Below are positions 47,831 through 55,837 of a DNA stretch of 64,000 nt, piece by piece (position 1 is the first letter of the stretch; every line of letters begins with the position of its first letter). The stretch comes from Saccharomonospora sp. CUA-673 (GTDB taxonomy: Bacteria; Actinomycetota; Actinomycetes; Mycobacteriales; Pseudonocardiaceae): NCBI RefSeq assembly GCF_001942305.1, contig NZ_MKKE01000004.1, positions 1 through 64,000 of the forward strand. Direction: 5' to 3'. Both the position numbers and the translations under genes were made by a program. The notes under the pieces were generated by a model. The model was not told the DNA's origin. It made no database searches and saw nothing but the letters and a program-made list of their open reading frames with translations.

Positions 47831-47867
47831 ACTAACGCGCCGCGTATGCACACGCAACGCGTTAGTA
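47830..47867. promoter_or_regulatory. Inverted-repeat operator of higBA
   Basis: Perfect 10-bp arms TACTAACGCG (47830-47839) and CGCGTTAGTA (47858-47867) with an 18-bp spacer, covering the higB start. HigA-type antitoxins bind such palindromes to repress their own operon; this is the likely site. Confidence 0.7.
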
Positions 47868-47877
47868 GCCCACGGAC

Positions 47878-47919
47878 GGGCGGGGCGGCGCTCCGGGTTT
47901 CCGGTGCACCGCCCCGCCC
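47878..47919 (-). terminator. Hairpin downstream of the M14 carboxypeptidase gene
   Basis: Perfect 11-bp stem GGGCGGGGCGG (47878-47888) with CCGCCCCGCCC (47909-47919). It begins 16 bp beyond the M14 stop on the minus strand and separates it from the higBA promoter. Confidence 0.75.
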
Positions 47920-47935
47920 TGGTTCCAGCGGTGCG

Positions 47936-49208
47936 TTACGGCTCGTCGACCGTGGTGGCCGTGCTGCCGATGCTCGGCCCGCGCGGCGGGATCGCGTCGT
48001 AGTCGGCCGGGTCGAGCTTCTCGACCTCACCGGTGGCGATCGAGGTCAGCATGCCGTCGAGACCGGTGTTGACGGTCTGCGTCAGCTGCTCGCGGTACTT
48101 CTGGCCGAGGGTCTGCGTCTGACCGCGGACCTCGTACAGCACCGAGCCGCTGCCGTTCAGCGCGAACGAGCCCAGGCCCGTACCGGGCAGGTTGATGTCC
48201 TGCGGGTACAGCGTGATGTTGCCGAACAGCGGGTTCTTGTCCGACTTGTCCTGCAGGGCGTCGTAGGTGGCGACGTTGAGCTGCTTGGCGTAGTCGAGGT
48301 CGTAGTCGTCGGCGTACTGCTCGTAGCCCGGCGTGGTGGCCGGGTCGTCGACGAACTTGCCCGACAGCGACAGCGTGACCCACTTGTTCGGGTCGTCCGG
48401 CATGACGTAGCAGGCGCCTGGTGGTGCAGGTCGACGTAGGTGTCGACGTTGCCGAACTCGTCGGACAGGTCGACGTAGAGGTCACGCACGGCCTGCGTCT
48501 CCGGCGACAGGAACCAACCGGTCGAGGCGGAGTCCCCGGGGAAGTCCTCGGGCTGCGGTTCGTACGTCAGGTCCGGGTTGTAGTCCCGGTTGATGTCGAA
48601 GCCGTGCCGCTCGGAGTAGTCGTGTCCCTGCCGCGGTTCGGTGTAGTAGTTCCACGCGGGCTCGGAGTCGGCCAGCTGCGGGAAGTCCTCGACGACCTCG
48701 TCCCAGGTCATGTCGTTGGCACGGCGGTTGAGCTCGGCGCCGTCGGGGTTCATCTTCGGCACCGCGACGATCGTCAGCTCCTCGCGCCACGCCTGGGCCT
48801 TGGGGCTGTCGCTCGTGCCGACGTAGTCGAGCAGGCGCAGGATCGCGTCCGTGCCGACCTTCTCGTTGCCGTGGATCTCGCTGGTGATCAGAACGGACTT
48901 GGGTCCGTCGCCGACGCGCGCGGACCAGATCTCCCGGTCGCGGTTGCTCCTGGCGATCTCCTCGACCTCGACGACCCCGTCGGAGACCCTCTCGATGCGG
49001 TCGAGCTCGATGCCGAGTTCACGGTGGTCGGTGAACTCGTTGATGGGCAGGTCCTGCGGCTCGTCGCTGCAGTTGCCCGCAGCGGGCGGGCCGCCGCCCG
49101 GCTGCTGGGTGGGGTTCAGCTGCTGCGCCGTCGCGGGCGCGCGGTGGCCAGGGTCAACGCGGTGACCCCGGCGAGCACGGCCGCCGACGAACGTGTGGAT
49201 CTGGGCAC
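47936..49208 (-). CDS. Secreted M14-family zinc carboxypeptidase (two frameshifts)
   Basis: Zinc metallocarboxypeptidase. Signal peptide from the GTG at 49208 (GAGGAG just upstream): VPRSTRSSAAVLAGVTALTL ATA. The mature part lies in a second frame: NEFTDHRELGIELDRIERVS, KSVLITSEIHGNEKVGTDAI with the zinc HxxE (His and Glu), VPKMNPDGAELNRRANDMTW, GFDINRDYNPDL and TYVDLHHQ with the third zinc His, then in a third frame GACYVMPDDPNKWVTLSLSG and YEVRGQTQTLGQKYREQLTQ with the catalytic Glu. Frames change near 49140 (signal peptide) and near 48420 (CAGGCGCC, one G missing). About 425 residues joined. Peptide specificity not determined. Confidence 0.85.
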
Positions 49209-49443
49209 GGCACTCCTCACACATGATCGGCCGATCCCGCGGGCCGGCCGCGGGATCGAGCACGGATATGAGTGGTGGCGCCACCGTGAACGTTAGTTAT
49301 AACAGCTAACCATCTGCCGCGGAAGAGACGCGACGTCCGAATCGCGACAAACCACCTCCGCCGAACACCCCATCGCCGTAACCGATCCGGTCCACAACGA
49401 ACCAGGCACTGCGCTGGGAGCGCGGCGGGGTTACGGAGCGGGG
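49209..49443. other. Intergenic region upstream of the M14 gene
   Basis: 235 bp without a gene. Besides the palindrome at 49292-49310, near the acyltransferase stop there is a 12-bp direct repeat, GCGGGGTTACGG followed by GCGGGGTTACGA. No other structure seen. Confidence 0.4.
49292..49310 (-). promoter_or_regulatory. Palindrome/promoter element upstream of the M14 gene
   Basis: GTTAGTTATAACAGCTAAC has 5-bp inverted arms (GTTAG/CTAAC) around a 9-bp AT-rich centre, 84-102 bp before the carboxypeptidase start. The minus-strand centre TTATAAC could be a -10 hexamer, so a repressor-covered promoter is possible. Confidence 0.4.
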
Positions 49444-50199
49444 TTACGACTCGTCGAGGGTCTGGCGGAGTGCCTCGTCGGCCTTGCGGGCCATGTCGCG
49501 GACCGCTTCCCTGCGTTCGGCGTCGGCCTCGTAGTCGGCCCTGCGGTCGCGCACCACGCGCGCGGGCGCGCCGACGGCGATGCCGTAGTCCGGGATGTCG
49601 CCGCGGACGACCGCGTGCGCGCCGAGCACGCACCCGCGACCCACCCGGGTCCCCTTCAGCACCGACACCTTCGTGCCGATCCACGTGTCCGGGCCGACCC
49701 GCACGGGCGCCTTGACGATGCCCTGATCCTTGATCGGCAGGTTGATGTCGGTGGTCACGTGGTCGAAATCGGTGATGTACACCCAGTCGGCGATGATCGA
49801 CGACCCGCCGACCTCGATGTCGAGGTAGCCGTTGAGCACGTTCTGCCGGCCGAACACGGTCTTGTCGCCGATGCGCAGCGAACCCTCGTGGCAGCGGATC
49901 GCGTTCCCGTCACCGATGTGGACCCACCGGCCGATCTCCATCCGCCCGTACCCGGCGCGCGCGTGGATCTCGACGTCCTTGCCGAGGAACACCATGCCGC
50001 GCAGCACGATGTGCGGGTTCGTGAGGCGGAACTTCAGCAGCCGCCAGTACCGCACGAGGTACCACGGGGTGTAGGCACGATGACGCAGGACCCAGCGCAG
50101 GGACTCCTTGGTCAGAAAACGGGCCTGGTTGGGATCGTTGCGCGTCCGGCGCCAGGCCTGCACCCGATGCAGCACCGGCGAACCCCACATCGACGTCAT
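49444..50199 (-). CDS. Left-handed beta-helix (hexapeptide) acyltransferase
   Basis: 251 residues. N-terminal helix with LTKESLRWVLRHRAYTPWYL, then hexapeptide repeats from about residue 75: MEIGRWVHIGDGNAIRCHEG, SLRIGDKTVFGRQNVLNGYL, DIEVGGSSIIADWVYITDFD, and the C-terminal GTKVSVLKGTRVGRGCVLGA HAVVRGDIPDYG. A His in ITDFDHVTTD is the probable catalytic residue of this O-acetyltransferase type. Similar proteins act in polysaccharide or mycolate-type envelope modification; the substrate is unknown. Divergent from the nucleoside hydrolase gene. Confidence 0.8.
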   Translation of the reverse strand: MTSMWGSPVLHRVQAWRRTRNDPNQARFLTKESLRWVLRHRAYTPWYLVRYWRLLKFRLTNPHIVLRGMVFLGKDVEIHARAGYGRMEIGRWVHIGDGNAIRCHEGSLRIGDKTVFGRQNVLNGYLDIEVGGSSIIADWVYITDFDHVTTDINLPIKDQGIVKAPVRVGPDTWIGTKVSVLKGTRVGRGCVLGAHAVVRGDIPDYGIAVGAPARVVRDRRADYEADAERREAVRDMARKADEALRQTLDES

Positions 50200-50266
50200 G
50201 CGGCCGAGAGTAGCGGCCCGCATAGCCTGATCGACGAAACACCCTTGAGGCGAGCGAGGAGAACAC

Positions 50267-51265
50267 GTGCCCACGAAGTTGATCATCGACACCGATCCCG
50301 GCGTGGACGACGCCTTCGCCATCGCGCTGGCCGCCCTCGCCGACGACGTCGAGCTGCTCGGTGTGACGTCGGTGTACGGCAACGTCCCGCTGTCGGCGAC
50401 GACGATCAACGCCCGCCGGGTGCTGGCCCTGTGCGGACGGCACGACGTACCGGTGGCGGCCGGGGCGGAGCGTCCTCTGGTGCACCGCCATCCGAACGAG
50501 GCCCGCTACGTCCACGGGGCCGACGGCCTGTCGGGCCGTTCGCACGCCCTGCCCGAACCGACCCGCGACCTCGACGAACGCGACGCGGTCACCCTGCTGG
50601 CCGACCTGTTGGACGCCGCCGACGAGCCGGTCACGATCGCGCCGATCGGACCGTTGACCAACATCGCCACGCTGCTGGCCGCGCATCCACGGCTGGCCGG
50701 GAAGATCGCGCGCATCGTGATCATGGGCGGTGCGCTCGGGCACGGCAACAGCACCGCCGCCGCCGAGTTCAACATCTGGAGCGACCCGGAGGCCGCCCAC
50801 CGCGTACTGGCCGGCGGCCAGGCTCCGTGCGTGCTCGTGCCGATGGACCTGACCTATCGCTGCGCGGTCGACGCGGTCTGGATGACCGAACTCGCCGGGT
50901 CCGGACCGATCGGCGCGGCGCTCGACGCGCTCACCCCCGACTACCGCGAGCACTACCGCGGCGCACTCGGCTGGGACGGCATGGTGCTGCACGACGCGGT
51001 CGCCGTCGCCGAGGCGATCCGCCCCGGCACGCTGCAGACCGAACGACTTCCCGTGCAGGTCGAATGCGGTTTCGGACCCGGACGCGGCGCCACCCACGCC
51101 GACCGCAGGCTGCCCGCGCTGCGCGCCTCGTCGGCCGAACCGGACGCCGCCCCCGAGATCGACGTCGCCGTCGACACCGACCTCGACGGCCTGCGCGCGC
51201 AGTTGCTTTCGGCCTTGCGTGTGAACTCGAGGGTGCCGGGCGAAGATCCGCTCCGTACTCTGTGA
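50267..51265 (+). CDS. Inosine-uridine-preferring nucleoside hydrolase
   Basis: Hydrolyses the N-glycosidic bond of purine or pyrimidine ribonucleosides. 332 residues from a GTG: MPTKLIIDTDPGVDDAFAIA carries the Ca2+-binding DTDPGVDDA motif (about residues 8-16). Further: VTSVYGNVPLSATTINARRV, HGADGLSGRSHALPEPTRDL, IAPIGPLTNIATLLAAHPRL, IVIMGGALGHGNSTAAAEFN with the conserved Asn, and GWDGMVLHDAVAVAEAI with the catalytic His/Asp. Full length. GAGGAG precedes the start. Substrate range unknown. Confidence 0.9.
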   Translation: MPTKLIIDTDPGVDDAFAIALAALADDVELLGVTSVYGNVPLSATTINARRVLALCGRHDVPVAAGAERPLVHRHPNEARYVHGADGLSGRSHALPEPTRDLDERDAVTLLADLLDAADEPVTIAPIGPLTNIATLLAAHPRLAGKIARIVIMGGALGHGNSTAAAEFNIWSDPEAAHRVLAGGQAPCVLVPMDLTYRCAVDAVWMTELAGSGPIGAALDALTPDYREHYRGALGWDGMVLHDAVAVAEAIRPGTLQTERLPVQVECGFGPGRGATHADRRLPALRASSAEPDAAPEIDVAVDTDLDGLRAQLLSALRVNSRVPGEDPLRTL

Positions 51266-51356
51266 CACAGGGCATTGGGGAACGGAACCGGCAGCCCGGA
51301 CAACCGATACCGAAACGACGGCACTGACCGCTCTCGAGACAACGGAGTCGACGCAC

Positions 51357-52553
51357 GTGACCAACGCACACGGCCACAGCCGCTTCGCCGCACTGCTCGC
51401 CGTCGCGACCGCGGTCGTCATGGCCGCGGGCGTGGTCACGGTGGTCCAGCTGTCCCCCGTCGACCAGGATGGGGTGTCGACCGCGGCCGCCTCCGACGGC
51501 ATGGCCGCCGGTGCGCGCGCCGCCGCGCCCGGCGGCGACCCGTCGACACCTCAGCCGACCCCGCCCCGGGGCGCCGAGGCCGGCGCCGGGGCCCAACCCG
51601 AACAGCAGGTCCCCGACGGCAACGACGGCCCGCAGTTCGAGCAGTGGGTCGACGACGTCGCCGGTTGGCTCGACATCCCCCGCAACGCCATGCACGCCTA
51701 CGCCTCGGCCACCGTGCGCATGGGCGACGAGCAACCCGAGTGCAACCTCTCGTGGGTCACCCTCGCCGGCATCGGACGCACCGCCAGCGACCACGGCCGC
51801 ACCGGCGGCGGACACATCACCGACGACGGCACCCCCACCGAGCCGATCGACACCATCGAACTGCGCAACTTCGACGGCGACGTCATCTCGCAGGCCGGTG
51901 CCGCCGGGCCCATGCAACTCTCCCCCGCCGTGTGGGAGCAGTGGGCGGCCGTGTCGGACACCGCCTCCGGCGACGCACCCAACATCCAGAACCTCGAGGA
52001 CGCCGCACTCACCGCCGGCCGCGCCCTCTGCGACAGCGGCCGCGACCTCGACCAGGGCGAACACTGGCTCGCCGGCGTCTCCGCACTCCACGACGAACCA
52101 CTGTTCCTGCACCGCGTGCTCGCCACCGCCAACGTCTACGGCACCGTCGGCATGGAGGGCGAACCGCCCAACGAGAAGGTCATCCAGGCCGTCACGTTCG
52201 CCATCGAGCAGATCGGCCTGCCCTACGTGTGGGGCGGCAACGGCCAGGAACAAGGCCACGCAGGCTTCGACTGCTCCGGCCTCACCACCGCCGCCTACGG
52301 CTCCGCCGGCGTATCCCTCCAGCGGACCGCCCACTGGCAGTACGGACAGGTACCCCTCATCGGCCCCGACGAGGAACCCCGCCTCGGCGACCTCATCTTC
52401 TACGGCAACCCCGACACCAAGATCCACCACGTCGGCATCTACATCGGCAACCAACAGATGATCGACGCCCCCACCTTCGGCCAGGCCGTCCAGGTCCACA
52501 ACTACCGCTCCAGCGGCGACTCCTACGCCGGCGCAGGCCGCCCGGTGGCCTAG
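51357..52553 (+). CDS. Secreted NlpC/P60 endopeptidase with a degenerate transglycosylase-like domain
   Basis: Cell-wall hydrolase. 398 residues from a GTG: signal peptide LLAVATAVVMAAGVVTVVQL; Pro/Ala-rich linker; an SLT/RPF-like domain at about 95-245 (CNLSWVTLAGIGRTASDHGR, SQAGAAGPMQLSPAVWEQWA, ALTAGRALCDSGRDL); NlpC/P60 at about 265-398 with catalytic Cys in AGFDCSGLTTAAYGSAGVSL, His in IHHVGIYIGNQQMIDAP and the polar residue in VQVHNY. In active transglycosylases the GIGR motif is followed by VES..HG with the catalytic Glu; here it is TASDHG, so that domain is probably inactive and may only bind glycan. Located downstream of the nucleoside hydrolase; ends at a repeat island. Confidence 0.88.
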   Translation: MTNAHGHSRFAALLAVATAVVMAAGVVTVVQLSPVDQDGVSTAAASDGMAAGARAAAPGGDPSTPQPTPPRGAEAGAGAQPEQQVPDGNDGPQFEQWVDDVAGWLDIPRNAMHAYASATVRMGDEQPECNLSWVTLAGIGRTASDHGRTGGGHITDDGTPTEPIDTIELRNFDGDVISQAGAAGPMQLSPAVWEQWAAVSDTASGDAPNIQNLEDAALTAGRALCDSGRDLDQGEHWLAGVSALHDEPLFLHRVLATANVYGTVGMEGEPPNEKVIQAVTFAIEQIGLPYVWGGNGQEQGHAGFDCSGLTTAAYGSAGVSLQRTAHWQYGQVPLIGPDEEPRLGDLIFYGNPDTKIHHVGIYIGNQQMIDAPTFGQAVQVHNYRSSGDSYAGAGRPVA

Positions 52554-52584
52554 CCCGGGGGTCCCCGCGAGGGGGCCGGGGGCC

Positions 52585-52709
52585 GTGTGGCGTCGTGTTG
52601 GCGTTCTGCGTCGCCGTGTCAGCGTTTCGCGCGGCCGTGTTGGCATCTCGCGTCGCCGTGTTGGCATCTCGCGGCGCCGTGTCAGCAGGCTGCGTCGTCG
52701 TGTTGTTGC
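52585..52709 (+). repeat. 21-bp tandem repeat island 3 (largest)
   Basis: Five full units at 52595-52615, 52616-52636, 52637-52657, 52658-52678 and 52679-52699, flanked by two partial units. Each begins GTGTTGGC or GTGTCAGC; the first reads GTGTTGGCGTTCTGCGTCGC plus C. The units differ at a few positions, so they are old duplications or converging copies rather than a fresh expansion. The array begins 31 bp after the NlpC/P60 stop and leads into the GCCTCGCCGG motif and the DUF222 relic. Confidence 0.9.
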
Positions 52710-52722
52710 TTGGGGGTGAACC

Positions 52723-52752
52723 GCCTCGCCGGCTGGGCAGGTCTCCGAGATG
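52723..52752 (+). repeat. Copy 3 of the GCCTCGCCGG dispersed motif
   Basis: Begins GCCTCGCCGGCTGGGCAGGT and ends CTCCGAGATG. It differs from 5251-5280 at two positions. Position relative to the DUF222 start (about 116 bp) and to the 21-bp array suggests a defined leader module. Confidence 0.8.
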
Positions 52753-52867
52753 GTGGGCGGATTTGTGGGTGACTTGTGGGCGGGGCGGGTTTGGCCTTGC
52801 TTCGCTTCGGCAGGTTCGGTATTTGGGGTGACGGTGGTGGGGTTACTTTGCATGGGGGTTCTTTGTC

Positions 52868-53530
52868 ATGCTTGTGGGTGATCGCTGTCGACCATTTGTT
52901 CGGTATTATGGTTGCGCGACAGGCATTGAGGAAATTGTCGATCGCGCTCGTTCGGTGCTTGCCTTGCGGGCTCGGGCTGATGCTGCCGAGGTGGAGTTTC
53001 TTGCTTCGCTCGACTCCGGGTCCGAGTCTGATTCGCTGGAGCGACGGTCGTTGGCTGAGGCATTGGCTCCTGAGCTTCGACTGCCACCTCAGGGGGTTTG
53101 GGATCGGATTCACACCGCGCTGGCGTTGACCTATCGCATGCCGCGACTATTGCAGGCCATGCGCGAGGGGCAGGTGGATCGGTATTGCACGGAGCGAGTG
53201 CTGAACGTTGTTGCACCGGTTTCCGACTCCGATACTCTCGAGGTCGATCGGCTACTCGAAGAGAAACTTTCCCGGCTGTCGCTTACGGCGTGGCAACCGC
53301 GGAATACGGCCTGGCACGCTTCGCGAATCGTCCAGCAGGTCGATCCTGGTGCCGAGACCGCCGCTGCTCGCATGGCTCATGAAAGGCGGAAGGTCACGTT
53401 GGACCACGGGACGTCATCGGTCACGACGCCACTCGGCGTCACCTACACCTCCACCCACCACACGGTGCTCGACCCGAACCCCGCCGTTCCAGTCAGTCCG
53501 GTGGTTCGACCGCGCCCGCGTCATGGGTGA
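52868..53530 (+). pseudogene. DUF222 gene with internal deletion, HNH domain lost
   Basis: Reads as a 220-residue protein whose N-terminal part is DUF222: VDRARSVLALRARADAAEVE, PELRLPPQGVWDRIHTALAL, QVDRYCTERVLNVVAPVSDS and QQVDPGAETAAARMAHERRK (this last matches the DPDSAAARTRAARSARK region of the gene at 5509). Immediately after VTLDHG it switches to TSSVTTPLGVTYTSTHHTVL, which matches the extreme C-terminal tail of the intact protein (NGTTTVTTPHGIAYTGRTEP). About 190-200 residues, including the whole HNH motif, are missing. The leader is like that of the intact gene. The start is uncertain (ATG 52868 follows GGGGGTTC). A remnant of a DUF222/HNH element; a deletion derivative that still makes a DUF222-only protein is possible. 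Confidence 0.75.
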
Positions 53531-53756
53531 CGTCGTCGTCCTCCCGCACCGACCGCCCTACACCCTCACCCTGATCACCCGGCAGATCCGGCGTGATGTC
53601 GTCGCGGTTCGGCGGCTCCGGGACGTCCTCGGTGCCACCCAGCACGTCGCGGTTCGGCGGGGTGGGCACGTCCGGCGACAACGGCGGAGCCGGATGCTGC
53701 TCCTGGTCCTGGTCGTCCTCGAACGGGGAACGGTCGGGCTGACGGTGATCGCGCAT
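53493..53756 (-). CDS. Acidic proline-rich hypothetical protein
   Basis: 87 residues starting MRDHRQPDRSPFEDDQDQEQ, then HPAPPLSPDVPTPPNRDVLG and GTEDVPEPPNRDDITPDLPG. It is low-complexity, with a repeated PPNRD segment and no membrane segment. Overlaps the last 38 bp of the DUF222 relic on the opposite strand. No ribosome site is clear; it could be non-coding. Function unknown. Confidence 0.4.
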   Translation of the reverse strand: MRDHRQPDRSPFEDDQDQEQHPAPPLSPDVPTPPNRDVLGGTEDVPEPPNRDDITPDLPGDQGEGVGRSVREDDDVTHDAGAVEPPD

Positions 53757-53830
53757 AGTCGAGGTGTACCCGCAACCCGCCCACCATGTCACCCACCGGA
53801 CCGGCGAACCCGGCGACTATCCTTCGCGGC

Positions 53831-54085
53831 GTGGGCAAACGACGTCAGCGGATATGGCCGCCGTGCCAATGCGGCGAGGCGTCCTCGTTCGCCGAACACA
53901 TGCCCGCCTGCGGCAAACCCACCTGCCTACGCCGCTGGTGGAGCCTGGTCGGCACACCCTCCCTGCTCGTGCTCGCCGCCCTCGTCACCGCCGGCATCCT
54001 CATCGGCCCCGGCCACGACCACACCTGCCCCGACGACATGACCGCCAAAGCCAACGGCGTATGCGTCCAGACCGGCGCCGAATAA
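53831..54085 (+). CDS. Small Cys-rich single-pass membrane protein
   Basis: 84 residues from a GTG (MGKRRQRIWPPCQCGEASSF). The N-terminal part has CQC, then CGKPTC (a possible zinc-ribbon-like CxC...C...C set), one membrane segment (SLLVLAALVTAGILIGPG), and a short extracytoplasmic tail with two Cys (HTCPDDMTAKANGVCVQTGA). An ATG 45 bp upstream is possible. It converges with the DUF885 gene. No recognised family; function unknown. Confidence 0.5.
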   Translation: MGKRRQRIWPPCQCGEASSFAEHMPACGKPTCLRRWWSLVGTPSLLVLAALVTAGILIGPGHDHTCPDDMTAKANGVCVQTGAE

Positions 54086-54086
54086 C

Positions 54087-55766
54087 TCACCTCGACGCCG
54101 CAGCAACCCCCGACGACGTCCACGCCTGCACCACATCGGCCAACACCGACAACGGCAACGCGCCGCCACCCAACACGACGTCGTGGAACGCGCGAATGTC
54201 GAACCGCTCCCCCAACGACTCCTCGGCCTGCTTGCGCACCCGCTCGATCTCCAACCGGCCCACCATGTACGCCAACGCCTGACCAGGCCAATTGATGTAC
54301 CGATCGACCTCCGAGACGATCTCCACCTCGGCCATCGGCGTGTTCTCCACCAGGTAGTCGATCGCCTGCTGCCGGCTCCACCCCTTCGCATGCAACCCGG
54401 TGTCCACCACCAACCTGCCCGCGCGCATCGAATCGTTGCTCAACATCCCCAACAACGCGACGTCACCCGAATACAGGCCCATCTCGTCCGCAAGCCGCTC
54501 CGAATACAACCCCCACCCCTCGGCGTACGCCGTGAACCTGCCCAACCGCCGCAACAACGGCAAATCGGTCAACCCCAACGCCAAGCTCAACTGGAAATGA
54601 TGCCCCGGCACCGCCTCGTGGAACGCCGTCGCCTCCGCCGTGTGCCGGAACCGCTCCCCCGCCTTGTACGTGTTGGCGAAATACGTCCCCGGCCGCGAAC
54701 CATCCGCCGCGGGCTGCATGTAGAACGCGGGCGGAGCACCCGGACTCTCCGCCTCCGGAACCGGCTCCACCACACACTGCTGCGACGGGATCAACCCGAA
54801 CCACTCCGACGTCACCTGCTCGGCCCGCGACACCGCCGCCCTGGCCGCATCCAACAACTCGCCGCCATCGCCCCACCGCAACTCCGGATCGGTCCGCAAC
54901 CTGCGGAAGATCTCCCGCAAATCATCGGTACCGAACACGCGTGCACCGACCTCGCGGTACTCCCGCGCCAACTCGCCGATCAGCCGCAGCCCCGTGTCGT
55001 GCAGATCGTCAGCCGTGCGATCCGACGTCGTGTGCACCCGGATCAACGAGCGGTAGATCGTGTCCCCACCCGGGATGTGACACAGCCCGACCTCCTCGTC
55101 CGGCCGGCCCTTCGGCAGGATCTCCGTCTCCAGCACGTCCCGATACCGCCGGAACGCCGGCCGCACCCGCTCCGCCAGAATCCGGGCGCGCTCCTGGTCG
55201 AAATCGACCGCGCCCTCCGGCGCCACCTGCCGCAACAACGGATCGGACTGCGGATGCGCCAGATACCGGTCGACATGCCCGATCGCGTCCCGCACTCCAC
55301 GCGCCACCGGCCGCCTGCCGGAGATGATGCCCACCCGGTGCCGCTCCGCGGCCTGCTCCAGGTACGTCGGCAACTGGCGCAACCGCTCCAGATGCGCCGC
55401 GGCCTGCGCCGGCGTCGTCACCGGGATCATCGGCAACACCGTCAGGATGCTCGACGCCGGGGCCTGCATACCGTCGCTGACACAGAACTCCACCGTCTTC
55501 GCGTCCAGCGACTCCAACTGGGCCTGCGCCGACGTGAGCAGCACATCGCGAGTCGTGCGGTCCTGGTCGGACAACCGCGACGGATCGATCGCGCGGACTC
55601 GCGTGACGATGTCGGTGAGCGCCCGCCACAGGCGCAGCTCGGCCTCCTCGCCCAGATCCTCCAGCCCGGTCCGCTCCGGATCGAGCCCGAGCACCGCAGG
55701 AGTCACCGGGTCGGCATCGAACGTCAGGTCCATGTACTCATCGGCGAGCGCCACGACGTCATCCAT
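54087..55766 (-). CDS. DUF885-family metallohydrolase
   Basis: 559 residues. The HExxxGHH motif in FHEAVPGHHFQLSLALGLTD (about residue 400) marks a zinc-dependent hydrolase of the DUF885 family, thought to be peptidase-like. Other blocks: DEYMDLTFDADPVTPAVLGL, VCHIPGGDTIYRSLIRVHTT-like sequence GLCHIPGGDTIYRSLIRVHT, FYMQPAADGSRPGTYFANTY, YAEGWGLYSERLADEMGLYS and EVDRYINWPGQALAYMVGRL. No signal peptide, so cytoplasmic. Start at 55766 is preferred; another ATG is 30 bp upstream. Substrate unknown. Confidence 0.85.
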   Translation of the reverse strand: MDDVVALADEYMDLTFDADPVTPAVLGLDPERTGLEDLGEEAELRLWRALTDIVTRVRAIDPSRLSDQDRTTRDVLLTSAQAQLESLDAKTVEFCVSDGMQAPASSILTVLPMIPVTTPAQAAAHLERLRQLPTYLEQAAERHRVGIISGRRPVARGVRDAIGHVDRYLAHPQSDPLLRQVAPEGAVDFDQERARILAERVRPAFRRYRDVLETEILPKGRPDEEVGLCHIPGGDTIYRSLIRVHTTSDRTADDLHDTGLRLIGELAREYREVGARVFGTDDLREIFRRLRTDPELRWGDGGELLDAARAAVSRAEQVTSEWFGLIPSQQCVVEPVPEAESPGAPPAFYMQPAADGSRPGTYFANTYKAGERFRHTAEATAFHEAVPGHHFQLSLALGLTDLPLLRRLGRFTAYAEGWGLYSERLADEMGLYSGDVALLGMLSNDSMRAGRLVVDTGLHAKGWSRQQAIDYLVENTPMAEVEIVSEVDRYINWPGQALAYMVGRLEIERVRKQAEESLGERFDIRAFHDVVLGGGALPLSVLADVVQAWTSSGVAAASR

Positions 55767-55837
55767 GAGCGCCGAGCATAACCACACCGACGCCATCCGG
55801 CTGAGCAGATTTCGACGGGTCAGCCGGGTGGCCGAAC

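Noticed and set aside
52585-52709. CRISPR array
   Set aside because: Units are directly adjacent with no spacers, the unit is 21 bp, and no cas gene is present in the window.
52587-52772. 61-codon frame through repeat island 3
   Set aside because: It is the 21-bp array read in one frame, with no conserved sequence or ribosome site.
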